Of a DNA stretch of 64,000 nt, positions 24,566-33,045 are shown piece by piece; the first letter of the stretch is position 1, and each line of letters opens with the position of its first letter. A program made the position numbers and the translations under genes. The notes beneath the pieces were generated by a model, which saw nothing but the letters and a program-made list of their open reading frames with translations, was not told the DNA's origin and made no database searches. The stretch is from Actinomadura viridilutea (lineage in GTDB: Bacteria; Actinomycetota; Actinomycetes; Streptosporangiales; Streptosporangiaceae). The stretch covers positions 1 through 64,000 of the forward strand of contig PVNI01000013.1 in the NCBI GenBank assembly GCA_003001795.1, written 5' to 3'.

Positions 24566-25789
24566 TTACACCTCGACGTGCAGCGCCTGCAGGCCGCGCA
24601 GGACGAACCCGGGCTTCCACTTGGGCTCCTCCACCAGGCGCATGCGCGGGGCGAGCCGCAGCAGCGCGCCGAACGACTCGGCCAGCTCGATCCGCGCGAG
24701 CGGGGCGCCCAGGCAGTAGTGGATGCCCAGCCCGAACGTGATGTGCGGGTTTGGGGCGCGCCCCAGGTCGAGACGGTCGGGGTCGGGGAACACGTCCGGG
24801 TCCCGGTTGGCGGAGGCGAACTGCAGCGCGACCTCGGCGCCGCGCGGGATGGCGACCCCGCGGACCTCGATGTCCTCCAGCACCCACCGCTCGAACATGG
24901 GGGCCGGGGTGTCGTAGCGCAGCAGCTCCTCCACGGCGGACGGGACGAGCGAGTGGTCGGCGCGCAGCCGCTCCAGTTCCCCGGGGTTGCGGAACAGCGC
25001 CCACCAGGCGTTGCCCGTGGCGTTGACCGTCGCCTCGTGCCCGGCGTTGAGCAGCAGCACGCAGGTGCCGACGAGCTCGTCCTCGGTGAGCCGGTCGCCC
25101 TCGTCCACCACCTGGGCGAGCGCGCTGATCAGGTCGTCGCGCGGCGCGGCGCGCCGCTCGCGGGCCAGGCCGCGCAGGTAGTCGGAGAACTCGACCGCCG
25201 CCCGCACGGCGACGCGCTGCGCCTCCGGCGAGGGGTTCAGCTCGTACATCCCGCAGATGTCGGCCGACCAGGGGCGCAGCAGGTGCCGGTCGGACGCGGG
25301 CACGCCCAGCATCTCGGCGATCACGGTGACCGGCAGCGGCTCGGCGACCTCGGAGATCAGGTCGCCGCCGCCCTTGGCCGCGAGCGCGCCGACCAGCTCC
25401 TCGGCCAGGCCGCGGATCATGGGCCGCAGCCCCTCCACCATGCGCGCGGTGAACGCCTTGGACACCAGCCGCCGCAGCCGGGTGTGCGTCGGCGGCTCCA
25501 CGTCCAGCATCCCGGCGCGGATGAGATCCCAGAACGGCTTGAGGAACTCCGGCTCGGGCTCGCGGCCGAACTCCTCGTGCGTGGCGACGTGCAGGTAGGA
25601 GCGGCCCAGCCGCCGGTCGCGCAGCAGCGCGTCCACGTCCGCGTGCCGTGTGATCACCCACTGGTCCGTGGGCTCGTGGTAGAAGACGGGCCGCTCGGCG
25701 CGCAGCCGCGCGAACACCGGGTACGGGTCCGCCACGAACTCGGGCGACCAGGGATCGTACTCCCGGTCCACTGAAGGGGCTTCGGTCAT
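24566..25789 (-). CDS. Cytochrome P450
   Basis: 407 aa from the ATG at 25789. Features are the I-helix CVLLLNAGHEATVNATGNAW, the K-helix ExxR in AVEELLRYDTP, and the heme-binding HITFGLGIHYCLGAPLARIE with the proximal ligand at about Cys359. The N-terminus YDPWSPEFVADPYPVFARLR is typical of soluble actinobacterial CYPs. No ferredoxin or reductase gene is adjacent, and the substrate is not predictable. It is convergent with the MidA-type gene. Two upstream in-frame Met codons at 25801 and 25819 are less likely starts. Confidence 0.95.
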   Translation of the reverse strand: MTEAPSVDREYDPWSPEFVADPYPVFARLRAERPVFYHEPTDQWVITRHADVDALLRDRRLGRSYLHVATHEEFGREPEPEFLKPFWDLIRAGMLDVEPPTHTRLRRLVSKAFTARMVEGLRPMIRGLAEELVGALAAKGGGDLISEVAEPLPVTVIAEMLGVPASDRHLLRPWSADICGMYELNPSPEAQRVAVRAAVEFSDYLRGLARERRAAPRDDLISALAQVVDEGDRLTEDELVGTCVLLLNAGHEATVNATGNAWWALFRNPGELERLRADHSLVPSAVEELLRYDTPAPMFERWVLEDIEVRGVAIPRGAEVALQFASANRDPDVFPDPDRLDLGRAPNPHITFGLGIHYCLGAPLARIELAESFGALLRLAPRMRLVEEPKWKPGFVLRGLQALHVEV

Positions 25790-25876
25790 AGAACGGACCA
25801 TAAGCCTCACGCTGCACAAACATCACCCCCGGGGCGGACAACGTCGCCGACTCACCCCAGCACGCCCCGGGGGCGG

Positions 25877-27412
25877 TCAGGAGCGGCGGGCGGCCCAGCG
25901 GGCGGGGTCGCCGGCGGCGGCGCGTGCCGCCTGGGCGCGCCGAGCGGTCGACTCGAGGATCGCCCGGGCCTCCCCGAGGTCGCGGTCGGCGGCCGCGACC
26001 CGCACCGGGCCGGGCGGCGCGTCGATGTGGACGGTGGCCAGGCCGAGCGAACGCTGCAGCGGGTTCTGGGTCAGCCGCACGCTCTGCGCCCGCGCGTGCG
26101 CGATCACATCCGTCCGGCGGCAGACGCGGCCGTGCCGGACCACGAAGATGCGGTCGTCGGTCCCGGCGCCGCTCGCCGCGCCCGCGATGCCCTTGGACGA
26201 GGCGGGCAGCAGCCGGACCGCGTCGACGTCGGCGCCCGGGAAGACCTGCGCGACCAGGTGCAGCGCCACCTGCCGGGGCGCCACGGGCAGCAGCACGGAC
26301 GACAGCGCCTGGCGCTCCCCCGCGTATCCGGCGACGGTCACGTCCAGCCGCGCCCACCCGTAGGAGCGCCACAGGGACGGCTCCACGATGCTGATGGCCT
26401 GCACCCGCCCCGGCGGGACGGTCTGCATGCGCTCCTCCAGGAGCCCGGAGCGCAGCCGAATGCCGTCCGGGGAGATCGCCACGGTGAAGTCCCCGTACAT
26501 CACCATGGGCGCGACCACGGCCCGCACCAGCCCGAGGAGCGCGGGGATGGTCACGGCGAGCATGCCCAGCTCCGCGTACAGGACGAGCAGCACCAGCGAC
26601 ACGACCAGCAGCAGGGCCGTGCCGAGGACCGGCAGCCGCAACACCAGCGAAGCGAGCAGCGTACCGCCGGAGACCCGCCACAGCGGCCGTTCGGGAGCCT
26701 CCGGGGTGTGCCCGGGGAGGCCGGCCGCGCGTGCCAGCAGCTCCGCCCGCAACTGCTGCGCGGTGCCGCGTCCCAGGTAGCGGAGGGCGATGGCGTTCTG
26801 CTCGCCCCCGGCCAGCTCCACCCGCAGTTCGGCCAGGCCGAACAGCCGCGTCACCAAGGGGCGCACCACGTCGATGGCTTGGACCCGCGACAGCGGTATC
26901 CGCCGCTTGCGCGTCCTCAGCAGCCCCGTCTCCACCACCAGGTCGTCGCCGTCCACGCGGAACCGCAGGGCCAGCCACGCCCACAGCCCCACCCCGACGG
27001 CGATGAACGCCATGGGAACGGTGACGATGACGAACCGCGCCACCGCCTTGGGAGTGAGGACGAGGACCACTCCGTCCTCGGTCTGGGTCAGCAGCAGCGG
27101 CAGCCCCAGCAGCACGAAGTAGACGCTGAGGATGACGAACATCCGCAGCGGCGCGGTCGCCCAATGCAGCCGGTGCACGCCCTCCGAGAACCGCACCGGC
27201 GGCGGTGTCGGCCCTTGATACGGCCCGCCCGGCGCTCCATACGGTCCCGGTGGCATCGGCGGCCTCGGCGGCACCGCAGGCGGCCCCTGCGGCGGCCCAT
27301 AAGGCCCGGGAGGGTACGGATACCCGGGCGGACGTCCCTGCGGCGTCCCGTAGGGACCGGGCGAAGGGGGCGGTCCGTAACCGCCGGGGGCGGCGCCGTA
27401 AGGAGGATTCAC
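25877..27412 (-). CDS. Bacterial PH-domain (DUF304) membrane protein, YdbT-like
   Basis: 511 aa, GTG start at 27412. A ~75-residue Pro/Gly/Tyr-rich N-terminus (PPPSPGPYGTPQGRPPGYPY) precedes two TM helices (FVILSVYFVLLGLPLLLTQ, VIVTVPMAFIAVGVGLWAW). Repeats of the bPH2 domain follow (LVVETGLLRTRKRRIPLSRV, QAIDVVRPL; IRLRSGLLEERMQTVPPGRV; DVIAHARAQSVRLTQNPLQR). This matches the large partner of YdbS/YdbT-type pairs. The gene overlaps the smaller PH-domain gene by 4 nt. The function is unknown; in Bacillus the pair contributes to envelope stress resistance. Confidence 0.86.
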   Translation of the reverse strand: MNPPYGAAPGGYGPPPSPGPYGTPQGRPPGYPYPPGPYGPPQGPPAVPPRPPMPPGPYGAPGGPYQGPTPPPVRFSEGVHRLHWATAPLRMFVILSVYFVLLGLPLLLTQTEDGVVLVLTPKAVARFVIVTVPMAFIAVGVGLWAWLALRFRVDGDDLVVETGLLRTRKRRIPLSRVQAIDVVRPLVTRLFGLAELRVELAGGEQNAIALRYLGRGTAQQLRAELLARAAGLPGHTPEAPERPLWRVSGGTLLASLVLRLPVLGTALLLVVSLVLLVLYAELGMLAVTIPALLGLVRAVVAPMVMYGDFTVAISPDGIRLRSGLLEERMQTVPPGRVQAISIVEPSLWRSYGWARLDVTVAGYAGERQALSSVLLPVAPRQVALHLVAQVFPGADVDAVRLLPASSKGIAGAASGAGTDDRIFVVRHGRVCRRTDVIAHARAQSVRLTQNPLQRSLGLATVHIDAPPGPVRVAAADRDLGEARAILESTARRAQAARAAAGDPARWAARRS

Positions 27413-28107
27413 AGGCCCATGCTCCGCTCTTCGCCCTTCCGCGCCAGACGGTCGCGCAGCAGGGCGGCCTCGGCGGCGGGAAGGCCGGGGATCACCGCGT
27501 CGGTGGCGGCGGCCGCGGTGTGCAGGCGCACGGTGGCGATTCCCATCCACTGCTCCAGCAGCCCGGCGGTCACGTCCACGACCTGCATCCGCCCGTACGG
27601 CACCACGACCAGGCGCTTGACGAACACGCCGTGCGTGACGAGCAGGTCGTCGCCGCGTTCGGCGTAGCCCCAGGACCGGTACGCCAGGTCGGCCACGATC
27701 CAGGCCAGCCCCAGCGAGATCAGGGCGGCCGCGCCCCACAGGGCCGCGCCTAGCGCCCCTCCGCCGCGCGCCACCAGGTACGCCCCGAGCACCGTGATCG
27801 GCACCGCCCACAGCGTCGCCGCGATCCGCCGGTGCCAGGTGTACCGCTTGGAGATCGGCGACCACGACAACCCGCCGCCGGGCTGGAACGCCTGGTCCGC
27901 CGGATACTGCGGCACACCGTTCTGGGGGACCCCGTTCTGAGGGACACCGTTCTGGGGCACGCTGTTCTGGGGGACGGCGTGGGGCGGGGCGCTCGACGGC
28001 ATGCCGCCCTGCGGCGGCGGGGGCTGCATCTGCGGCGGCCCTCCTGGAGGGGCCGTCCCCGCCGCGGGCGCCTGCGGGGACGGAGGGTGCTCATGGCTGG
28101 GAATCAT
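27409..28107 (-). CDS. Bacterial PH-domain (DUF304) membrane protein, YdbS-like, with VPQNG repeats
   Basis: 232 aa. The first ~85 residues are Pro/Gln-rich and include a pentapeptide repeat VPQN(S/G) four times (about 43-64). Two TM helices follow (AATLWAVPITVLGAYLVA; WGAAALISLGLAWIVADLAY), then a bPH2 domain: ERGDDLLVTHGVFVKRLVVV, PYGRMQVVDV. It is the small partner of the preceding PH-domain gene and is translationally coupled to it. It starts at 28107, divergent from the nuoD paralogue about 100 bp away. Confidence 0.85.
   Translation of the reverse strand: MIPSHEHPPSPQAPAAGTAPPGGPPQMQPPPPQGGMPSSAPPHAVPQNSVPQNGVPQNGVPQNGVPQYPADQAFQPGGGLSWSPISKRYTWHRRIAATLWAVPITVLGAYLVARGGGALGAALWGAAALISLGLAWIVADLAYRSWGYAERGDDLLVTHGVFVKRLVVVPYGRMQVVDVTAGLLEQWMGIATVRLHTAAAATDAVIPGLPAAEAALLRDRLARKGEERSMGL
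27911..27975. repeat. 15-bp in-frame tandem repeat in the PH-domain gene
   Basis: Four to five imperfect copies of a 15-bp unit (GTTCTGGGGGACGCC-like on the plus strand) encode the VPQN(S/G) repeats. Because the unit is five codons, copy number can change without a frameshift. Confidence 0.75.
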
Positions 28108-28222
28108 TGGCCCCTAGTCAATCGAAACCGCCGGGATCCCGCGAGCCGGATGCGTGGCACGATGAACGGATGAGCATCGGTGCGGACGAGCGTCGCACCG
28201 GCGGTGAACGGTGGCGGAGCGG

Positions 28223-29371
28223 ATGACCACGGAACGCATCGTCGGGATCGGCTCGGGGGCCAAGGAACTGGCCACCGAGGACATGATCCTCAACATCGGT
28301 CCCCAGCACCCGTCCACGCACGGCGTGCTGCGGCTGCGGCTGACGCTGGACGGCGAGCGCATCGCCGCCGCCGAACCGATCGTCGGCTACATGCACCGGG
28401 GCGCGGAGAAGCTCTTCGAGGTCCGCGACTTCCGGCAGATCATCGTGCTGGCCAACCGGCACGACTGGCTGTCGGCGTTCGCCAACGAGCTCGGCGTGGT
28501 GCTGGCCGTCGAACGCATGCTGGGCATGGAGGCGCCGCCGCGGGCGGTGTGGGCGCGGACCCTGCTGGCCGAGCTGAACCGGGTGCTCAACCACCTGATG
28601 TTCCTCGGCTCCTATCCGCTGGAGGTCGGCGCCATGACGCCGATCTTCTACGCCTTCCGCGAGCGCGAGCGGCTCCAGCGGGTCATGGAGGAGGTCTCCG
28701 GCGGCCGCATGCACTACATGTTCAACCGGGTCGGCGGCCTGAAGGAGGAGCTGCCCGCCGGTTGGACGGGACGGGTCCGCCGCGTCGTCGCCGACGTGCG
28801 GGCGGGCATGTCCGACATCGCCGACCTGATCATGGACAACGAGATCTTCCGGGCCCGCACCCGCGGCGTCGGCGTCCTCACCCGCGAGCAGGTCCTGCAG
28901 TACGGGGTGTCGGGCCCCGTCGCCCGCGCCAGCGGCGTCGACTTCGACCTGCGCCGCGACGAGCCCTACCTGGCCTACGGCGAGCTGGACGTGCCGGTCG
29001 TCACCCGCACCGAGGGCGACTGCCTGGCCCGCTTCGAATGCCTGCTCGGCCAGGTGTACGCCTCGCTGGACCTGGCCGACGCGTGCCTGGACCGCCTGGC
29101 CGACCTGCCGCCCGGCCCGATCAACCAGCGCCTGCCCAAGGTGCTGAAGGTGCCCGAGGGCCACACTTACGCCTGGACGGAGAACCCGCTCGGCATCAAC
29201 GGCTACTACCTGGTGTCGCGCGGCGAGAAGACCCCGTGGCGGCTGAAGCTGCGGTCCGCCTCCTACAACAACGTCCAGGTGCTGTCGGAGCTGCTGCCCG
29301 GCAACCTCGTCGCCGACATGATCGCCATCCTGGGCTCGATGTTCTTCGTCGTCGGCGACATCGACAAGTAG
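28223..29371 (+). CDS. NADH-quinone oxidoreductase subunit D-like protein (orphan NuoD paralogue)
   Basis: 382 aa from the ATG at 28223; a GTG at 28211 would add four residues. It has the 49-kDa/NuoD pattern: MILNIGPQHPSTHGVLRLRL, IVGYMHRGAEKLFEVRDFRQ, LANRHDWLSAFANELGVVLA, ELNRVLNHLMFLGSYPLEVG, GGRMHYMFNRVGGLKEELPA and a C-terminal MIAILGSMFFVVGDIDK. No other nuo gene is in the window, so it is a second copy outside the main operon, as I recall for Streptomyces nuoD2. Whether it joins complex I or does something else is open. Confidence 0.92.
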   Translation: MTTERIVGIGSGAKELATEDMILNIGPQHPSTHGVLRLRLTLDGERIAAAEPIVGYMHRGAEKLFEVRDFRQIIVLANRHDWLSAFANELGVVLAVERMLGMEAPPRAVWARTLLAELNRVLNHLMFLGSYPLEVGAMTPIFYAFRERERLQRVMEEVSGGRMHYMFNRVGGLKEELPAGWTGRVRRVVADVRAGMSDIADLIMDNEIFRARTRGVGVLTREQVLQYGVSGPVARASGVDFDLRRDEPYLAYGELDVPVVTRTEGDCLARFECLLGQVYASLDLADACLDRLADLPPGPINQRLPKVLKVPEGHTYAWTENPLGINGYYLVSRGEKTPWRLKLRSASYNNVQVLSELLPGNLVADMIAILGSMFFVVGDIDK

Positions 29372-29477
29372 CCGTGCGCCGAACCGGCCGCGCACGACGG
29401 CACGGAGCGCACCGGCGCGGCTCCGCCGGACCGGGCGGTCGGGCGGCTCGGTCGGCCGACTCGGGCGAGCGGGCGGG

Positions 29478-29951
29478 TCAGGCGCGGGTGGCGTCCGGAT
29501 CGCGGTCCCGCTCGTCCGGGTCCTTGGGGACGCGGCAGGAGTACTCCAGGAAGTACGCCGCGCCCACCAGGACCGCGGCCGCCACGAAGGTGGCGATGCT
29601 GACGACGAAGTCCTCGCGCGGCGTCTGCTTGTCCAGCGAGCCCGACAGTCCCACGGCGAATCCGCCGAACACGCCGGCGAGCACCGCCGCGGCGTGCGCG
29701 CTGGCCTTGCCCAGGACCGCCATCCGCGCCACGACCAGCGGCTCGACCGGCTTGGTGCCGGGCCGCCGGCGGATGCGGCGCAGCAGGTTCACCCCGGTGA
29801 ACGCCTCGCCCAGCGCCAGCAGCAGCAGGGTCGGCACCGCCGTCCACGGCAGCGGCGGGAGCGACACGTACGCGGTGTCGAGCACCGCCCAGGTGATCAG
29901 TCCGATGACGATCACCAGGGCGAGCAGGAACGTCGGACGGGAAGGTGTCAT
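29478..29951 (-). CDS. DUF3180 membrane protein of the folate operon
   Basis: 157 aa, ATG at 29951. Four hydrophobic segments are visible: PTFLLALVIVIGLITWAVLD, LPWTAVPTLLLLALGEAFTG, ASAHAAAVLAGVFGGFAVGL and FVVSIATFVAAAVLVGAAYF. The tail is Asp/Arg-rich. This matches the DUF3180 protein that follows folK in actinobacteria (Rv3605c type). Its start overlaps the folK stop by 4 nt. The function is unknown. Confidence 0.87.
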   Translation of the reverse strand: MTPSRPTFLLALVIVIGLITWAVLDTAYVSLPPLPWTAVPTLLLLALGEAFTGVNLLRRIRRRPGTKPVEPLVVARMAVLGKASAHAAAVLAGVFGGFAVGLSGSLDKQTPREDFVVSIATFVAAAVLVGAAYFLEYSCRVPKDPDERDRDPDATRA

Positions 29952-30532
29952 GCAGGAGGCTGAAGGGTGAGGTCGTCGCGGCGGCGCACCGCGGTCGCGG
30001 ACTCCGCCTGTTTGGCCGCGGCCAGGTCGCCGACGCGTCCGTGGCCGGGCAGGAGCACGTCCGGCTCGATGTCGGCCCACGGGACGAGCACGAAGGCCCG
30101 CTCGTGCGCCCGCGGATGCGGCAGCGTCAGGTCGGGGTCGTCGGAAATGATGTTGCCGAACATCACGATGTCGATGTCCAGGGTGCGCGGGCCCCAGCGG
30201 ACCTCGCGCGTGCGGCGCAGCGAGTTCTCGATGTTGAGCACCCGCTCCAGCAGGTTCTCCGGCGGCAGCCGGGTGTCGGCCACCAGCACGATGTTCAGGT
30301 AGTCGCCCTGCTCGGGGATGGTCTCCCCGGGCGGGGCGTACGGGGCGGTCTCGTAAACCGGGGAGAGCGCCACGAAGTCCAGACCCGGCGCGTCGAACAG
30401 CGCGTCGACGGCCTCCTGAAGGTTGTCCAGCCGGTCGCCGAGATTGCTGCCCAGGGAGAACACGACGCGATGCGCGACCAGCATGTGGCCGCCGGTCGCG
30501 GTGCGGTCGGGCATACGCTCGGACGCTGTCAT
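29948..30532 (-). CDS. folK: 6-hydroxymethyl-7,8-dihydropterin pyrophosphokinase
   Basis: 194 aa. It transfers pyrophosphate from ATP to 6-hydroxymethyldihydropterin, just before FolP. Typical elements are AHRVVFSLGSNLGDRLDNLQ, LSPVYETAPY, GDYLNIVLVADTRLPPENLL and the signature RWGPRTLDIDIVMFGN with PHPRAHERAFVLVPWADIEP. It is translationally coupled to folB (upstream) and DUF3180 (downstream) by ATGA overlaps. A later ATG within the first 17 residues could be used. Confidence 0.95.
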   Translation of the reverse strand: MTASERMPDRTATGGHMLVAHRVVFSLGSNLGDRLDNLQEAVDALFDAPGLDFVALSPVYETAPYAPPGETIPEQGDYLNIVLVADTRLPPENLLERVLNIENSLRRTREVRWGPRTLDIDIVMFGNIISDDPDLTLPHPRAHERAFVLVPWADIEPDVLLPGHGRVGDLAAAKQAESATAVRRRDDLTLQPPA

Positions 30533-30894
30533 GGACGGCTCCTCCTGATCCTCACGGCCACGTCCGTGAAGGGGTGCGCTACGGGGGCGTGCGGCTTGTG
30601 GACGGTGACCTCCACGTCGGACACCGCTTCTTCCTGCAGGCAGACCCCCGCCAGTCGGTCGGCCAGCGTCTCGATGAGGGCGACGGGCTCGCCCTCGATG
30701 ACGGCGACCAGCCGGTCGGCGAGAGATCCGTAGTCGACGGTCCGGGACAGGTCATCTTCTGCCGCCGCCGGCCGCGTGTCCAGACCCAGCGTGACATCCA
30801 CCACGAACTCCTGGCCCAACTCCCGCTCCGCGGGCAGCACGCCGTGCCGTCCCCGGGCGCGCAGGCCGCGCAGTTCTATCCGGTCCAGGCTCAT
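30529..30894 (-). CDS. folB: Dihydroneopterin aldolase
   Basis: 121 aa. It converts dihydroneopterin to 6-hydroxymethyldihydropterin. It has the DHNA fold: IELRGLRARGRHGVLPAERE, QEFVVDVTLGLDTRPAAAED, RTVDYGSLADRLVAVIEGEP, ALIETLADRLAG and VEVTVHKPHAPVAHPFTDVA. The start overlaps the stop of the upstream NTF2-like gene by 4 nt (ATGA). Confidence 0.95.
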   Translation of the reverse strand: MSLDRIELRGLRARGRHGVLPAERELGQEFVVDVTLGLDTRPAAAEDDLSRTVDYGSLADRLVAVIEGEPVALIETLADRLAGVCLQEEAVSDVEVTVHKPHAPVAHPFTDVAVRIRRSRP

Positions 30895-31322
30895 CGCTCC
30901 TCTGGGTCGTTCATGATCGGGGATCCGTGGTGGACCAGCAGCCGCCAGCCGCCGTCGACGCGCACGAACAGGTTCGTCGCGATCATGCTGCCTCCGGCCA
31001 GAAACCCGTTCCCGGCGCCCTGCTCGGCGGTCAGGATGTTCTCCTTGCACGTCACCACGGCGTGCTCGCCGTAAACGTCGGCCTCGACGTCGGTCAGCAC
31101 GAACTGGATGTACTCGGTGTTCGCCATGATCAGCGCCCAGGACCGCAGCACCTCGTCCCGGCCGCGCAGCCGCGTCCACCCCGGGTGCACGCACGTCACG
31201 CCGGACGCGTACGGCCCGTCGGCCCACACCGCCGACATGCGGTCCAGGTCGCCCGCTTCGAAGGCCGCGTAGAACTCGGCGTTGGCCTCGACCAACTCGG
31301 CGCGGTCCACCGCACGGCTCAT
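30891..31322 (-). CDS. NTF2/SnoaL-like (DUF4440-type) protein embedded in the folate operon
   Basis: 143 aa, ATG at 31322. It has the cone-shaped alpha+beta fold signature: AELVEANAEFYAAFEAGDLD, RMSAVWADGPYASGVTCVHP, GWTRLRGRDEVLRSWALIMA, VTCKENILTAEQ and TNLFVRVDGGWRLLVHHGS. It is joined to both neighbours (folP and folB) by 4-nt overlaps, so it must be made in step with them. From memory, streptomycetes have the same insertion. The role is not known; the position suggests pterin or folate handling, perhaps a missing step. This is inference only. Confidence 0.85.
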   Translation of the reverse strand: MSRAVDRAELVEANAEFYAAFEAGDLDRMSAVWADGPYASGVTCVHPGWTRLRGRDEVLRSWALIMANTEYIQFVLTDVEADVYGEHAVVTCKENILTAEQGAGNGFLAGGSMIATNLFVRVDGGWRLLVHHGSPIMNDPEER

Positions 31323-32197
31323 CGCCCGCCGCCCTGCGCCGTGTCGCCCGCCGCCGCGGCGCGGATCGCGGCGGCGACGCGCACCGCGTCGGCGTTGGGG
31401 CGCACCCGGTGCACCCGCACGCACCAGGCGCCCGCGGCGGCGACCAGCGAGGACACCGCCACGGTGGCGTCGTCGCAGTCGGCGAACAGGCGCGGCGTGC
31501 CGTCCGGGCCGGCGAGCAGACGGCCGAGGAAGCGCTTGCGCGAGGCGCCCACCAGCACCGGGAAGCCGGTGTCGCGCAGCACGTCCAGGCGGGCCAGCAG
31601 CGCCCAGTTGTGCTCGGGGTGCTTGGCGAAGCCCAGCCCGGGATCCAGCACGATCATGGACGGGTCGACGCCCTCGGCCAGCACCGCGTCCACCCGGCGC
31701 AGCAGCTCCTCGCGGACCTCCCGCACGACGTCGTCGTACACGGCCCGCGTCTGCATGTCGTGGCTGTGGCCGCGCCAGTGCATCACCACGTACGGGACCC
31801 CGGCCGCCGCCACCACGCGCGGCATGGCCGGGTCGGCGAGCCCGCCGCTGACGTCGTTGACCAGCCTCGCCCCGGCGGCCACCGCGGCCTCGGCCACCTC
31901 GGCGCGCATGGTGTCGACGCTGAGCGGGACGCCCTCGGCCGCCAAAGCCTCGATCACGGGGATGACCCGGCGCAGCTCCTCGTCGCGGGACACCCGCTGC
32001 GCCCCGGGGCGGGTCGACTCGCCGCCCACGTCCACCAGGTCGGCGCCCTCGGCCATCAGGTCCAGCCCGTGCCGGACCGCCTTGTCCACGTCGAACCAGG
32101 CGCCCCCGTCGGAGAAGGAGTCCGGGGTCACGTTGACCACGCCCATGACGAGGCAGCGCCCGGGCGCGGGCAAACCGGGGACGGCGGCGTCGGTCAT
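31319..32197 (-). CDS. folP: Dihydropteroate synthase
   Basis: 292 aa from the ATG at 32197. It condenses pterin pyrophosphate with para-aminobenzoate and is the sulfonamide target. It has LVMGVVNVTPDSFSDGGAWF, DLVDVGGESTRPGAQRVSRD, VPLSVDTMRAEVAEAAVAAG, ARLVNDVSGGLADPAMPRVV, IVLDPGLGFAKHPEHNWALL and VLVGASRKRFLGRLLAGPDG. It is the first gene of folP-NTF2-folB-folK-DUF3180. folE lies 130 bp upstream on the same strand. An in-frame start at 32227 is less likely. Confidence 0.96.
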   Translation of the reverse strand: MTDAAVPGLPAPGRCLVMGVVNVTPDSFSDGGAWFDVDKAVRHGLDLMAEGADLVDVGGESTRPGAQRVSRDEELRRVIPVIEALAAEGVPLSVDTMRAEVAEAAVAAGARLVNDVSGGLADPAMPRVVAAAGVPYVVMHWRGHSHDMQTRAVYDDVVREVREELLRRVDAVLAEGVDPSMIVLDPGLGFAKHPEHNWALLARLDVLRDTGFPVLVGASRKRFLGRLLAGPDGTPRLFADCDDATVAVSSLVAAAGAWCVRVHRVRPNADAVRVAAAIRAAAAGDTAQGGGR

Positions 32198-32237
32198 GTC
32201 CTCAACCCTATGCCTTGATCGCATCACCGCGGTCCGC

Positions 32238-32269
32238 GCCCCCGCGCCAACGGTCCGGTCACCGGGGGC
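32238..32269 (-). terminator. Weak hairpin between folE and folP
   Basis: GCCCCCG (32238-32244) pairs with CGGGGGC (32263-32269) across an 18-nt loop, in the 129-bp folE-folP spacer. It might attenuate read-through from folE. The rest of the spacer may hold a folP promoter. Confidence 0.3.
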
Positions 32270-32326
32270 GGGCGGCGCCGACGGTGCCCTCGCCCGACGC
32301 GGCGAGGGCCGTGCGGAACGTTCCCG

Positions 32327-33040
32327 TCAGCGGCCGAGGATCAGCCCCATGGCCTCGGCGCGCGTCTCGGGACGGTCCCGGAACGCGCCGCGCACGGCGG
32401 AGGTGACCGTCCTGGCGCCCGGCTTGCGCACGCCCCGCATGGTCATGCACAGATGCTCCGCCTCGATCACCACGATCACCCCGCGCGGCTCGAGGATGCG
32501 CATCAGGGCGTCGGCGATCTGGCTGGTCAGCCGCTCCTGCACCTGCGGCCGCCGGGCGTACACGTCCACCAGCCGCGCCAGCTTGGACAGGCCGGTGATC
32601 TGCCCCTTCTCGTTGGGCGTGTACCCGACGTGCGCCAGCCCGTGGAACGGCACGAGGTGGTGCTCGCAGGTCGAGTAGACCTCGATGTCCTTGACCAGGA
32701 CCATCTCGTCGTGGTCGGCCTCGAACACCTTGGTGAGGGCGTCCTCGGGGTCCTGGCGCAGGCCGGCGAACTGCTCGGCGTAGGCGCGGGCGACCCGGGC
32801 GGGCGTCTCGCGCAGGCCGTCGCGGTCGGGGTCCTCCCCGATGCCGATCAGGATCTCGCGGACGGCGCGTTCGATGCGCGCGTAGTCGAAGACCCGCTTG
32901 CGGCCGTTCGGCACCGCGAGGCCTCCGGAGGACGCGGAGGCGGGGGCCTCGGGCCGGGCGTCGGGCTCGCCGGCGACGCCGGCGGACCCGGCGGCGAGCT
33001 CCACCGCCGGGTCCCGGGATTCGTCGTACGGTTCGGCCAC
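32327..33040 (-). CDS. folE: GTP cyclohydrolase I
   Basis: 237 aa, GTG start at 33040, five bases after the ftsH stop. It makes dihydroneopterin triphosphate from GTP. The zinc ligands lie in VYSTCEHHLVPFHGLAHVGY (C125, H127, H128) and EAEHLCMTMRGVRKPGARTV. Other conserved parts are FDYARIERAVREILIGIGED and PNEKGQITGLSKLARLVDVY. The first ~45 residues are a low-complexity Ala/Ser/Pro extension. It is co-transcribed with ftsH, as in M. tuberculosis. Confidence 0.96.
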   Translation of the reverse strand: MAEPYDESRDPAVELAAGSAGVAGEPDARPEAPASASSGGLAVPNGRKRVFDYARIERAVREILIGIGEDPDRDGLRETPARVARAYAEQFAGLRQDPEDALTKVFEADHDEMVLVKDIEVYSTCEHHLVPFHGLAHVGYTPNEKGQITGLSKLARLVDVYARRPQVQERLTSQIADALMRILEPRGVIVVIEAEHLCMTMRGVRKPGARTVTSAVRGAFRDRPETRAEAMGLILGR

Positions 33041-33045
33041 GGCGA

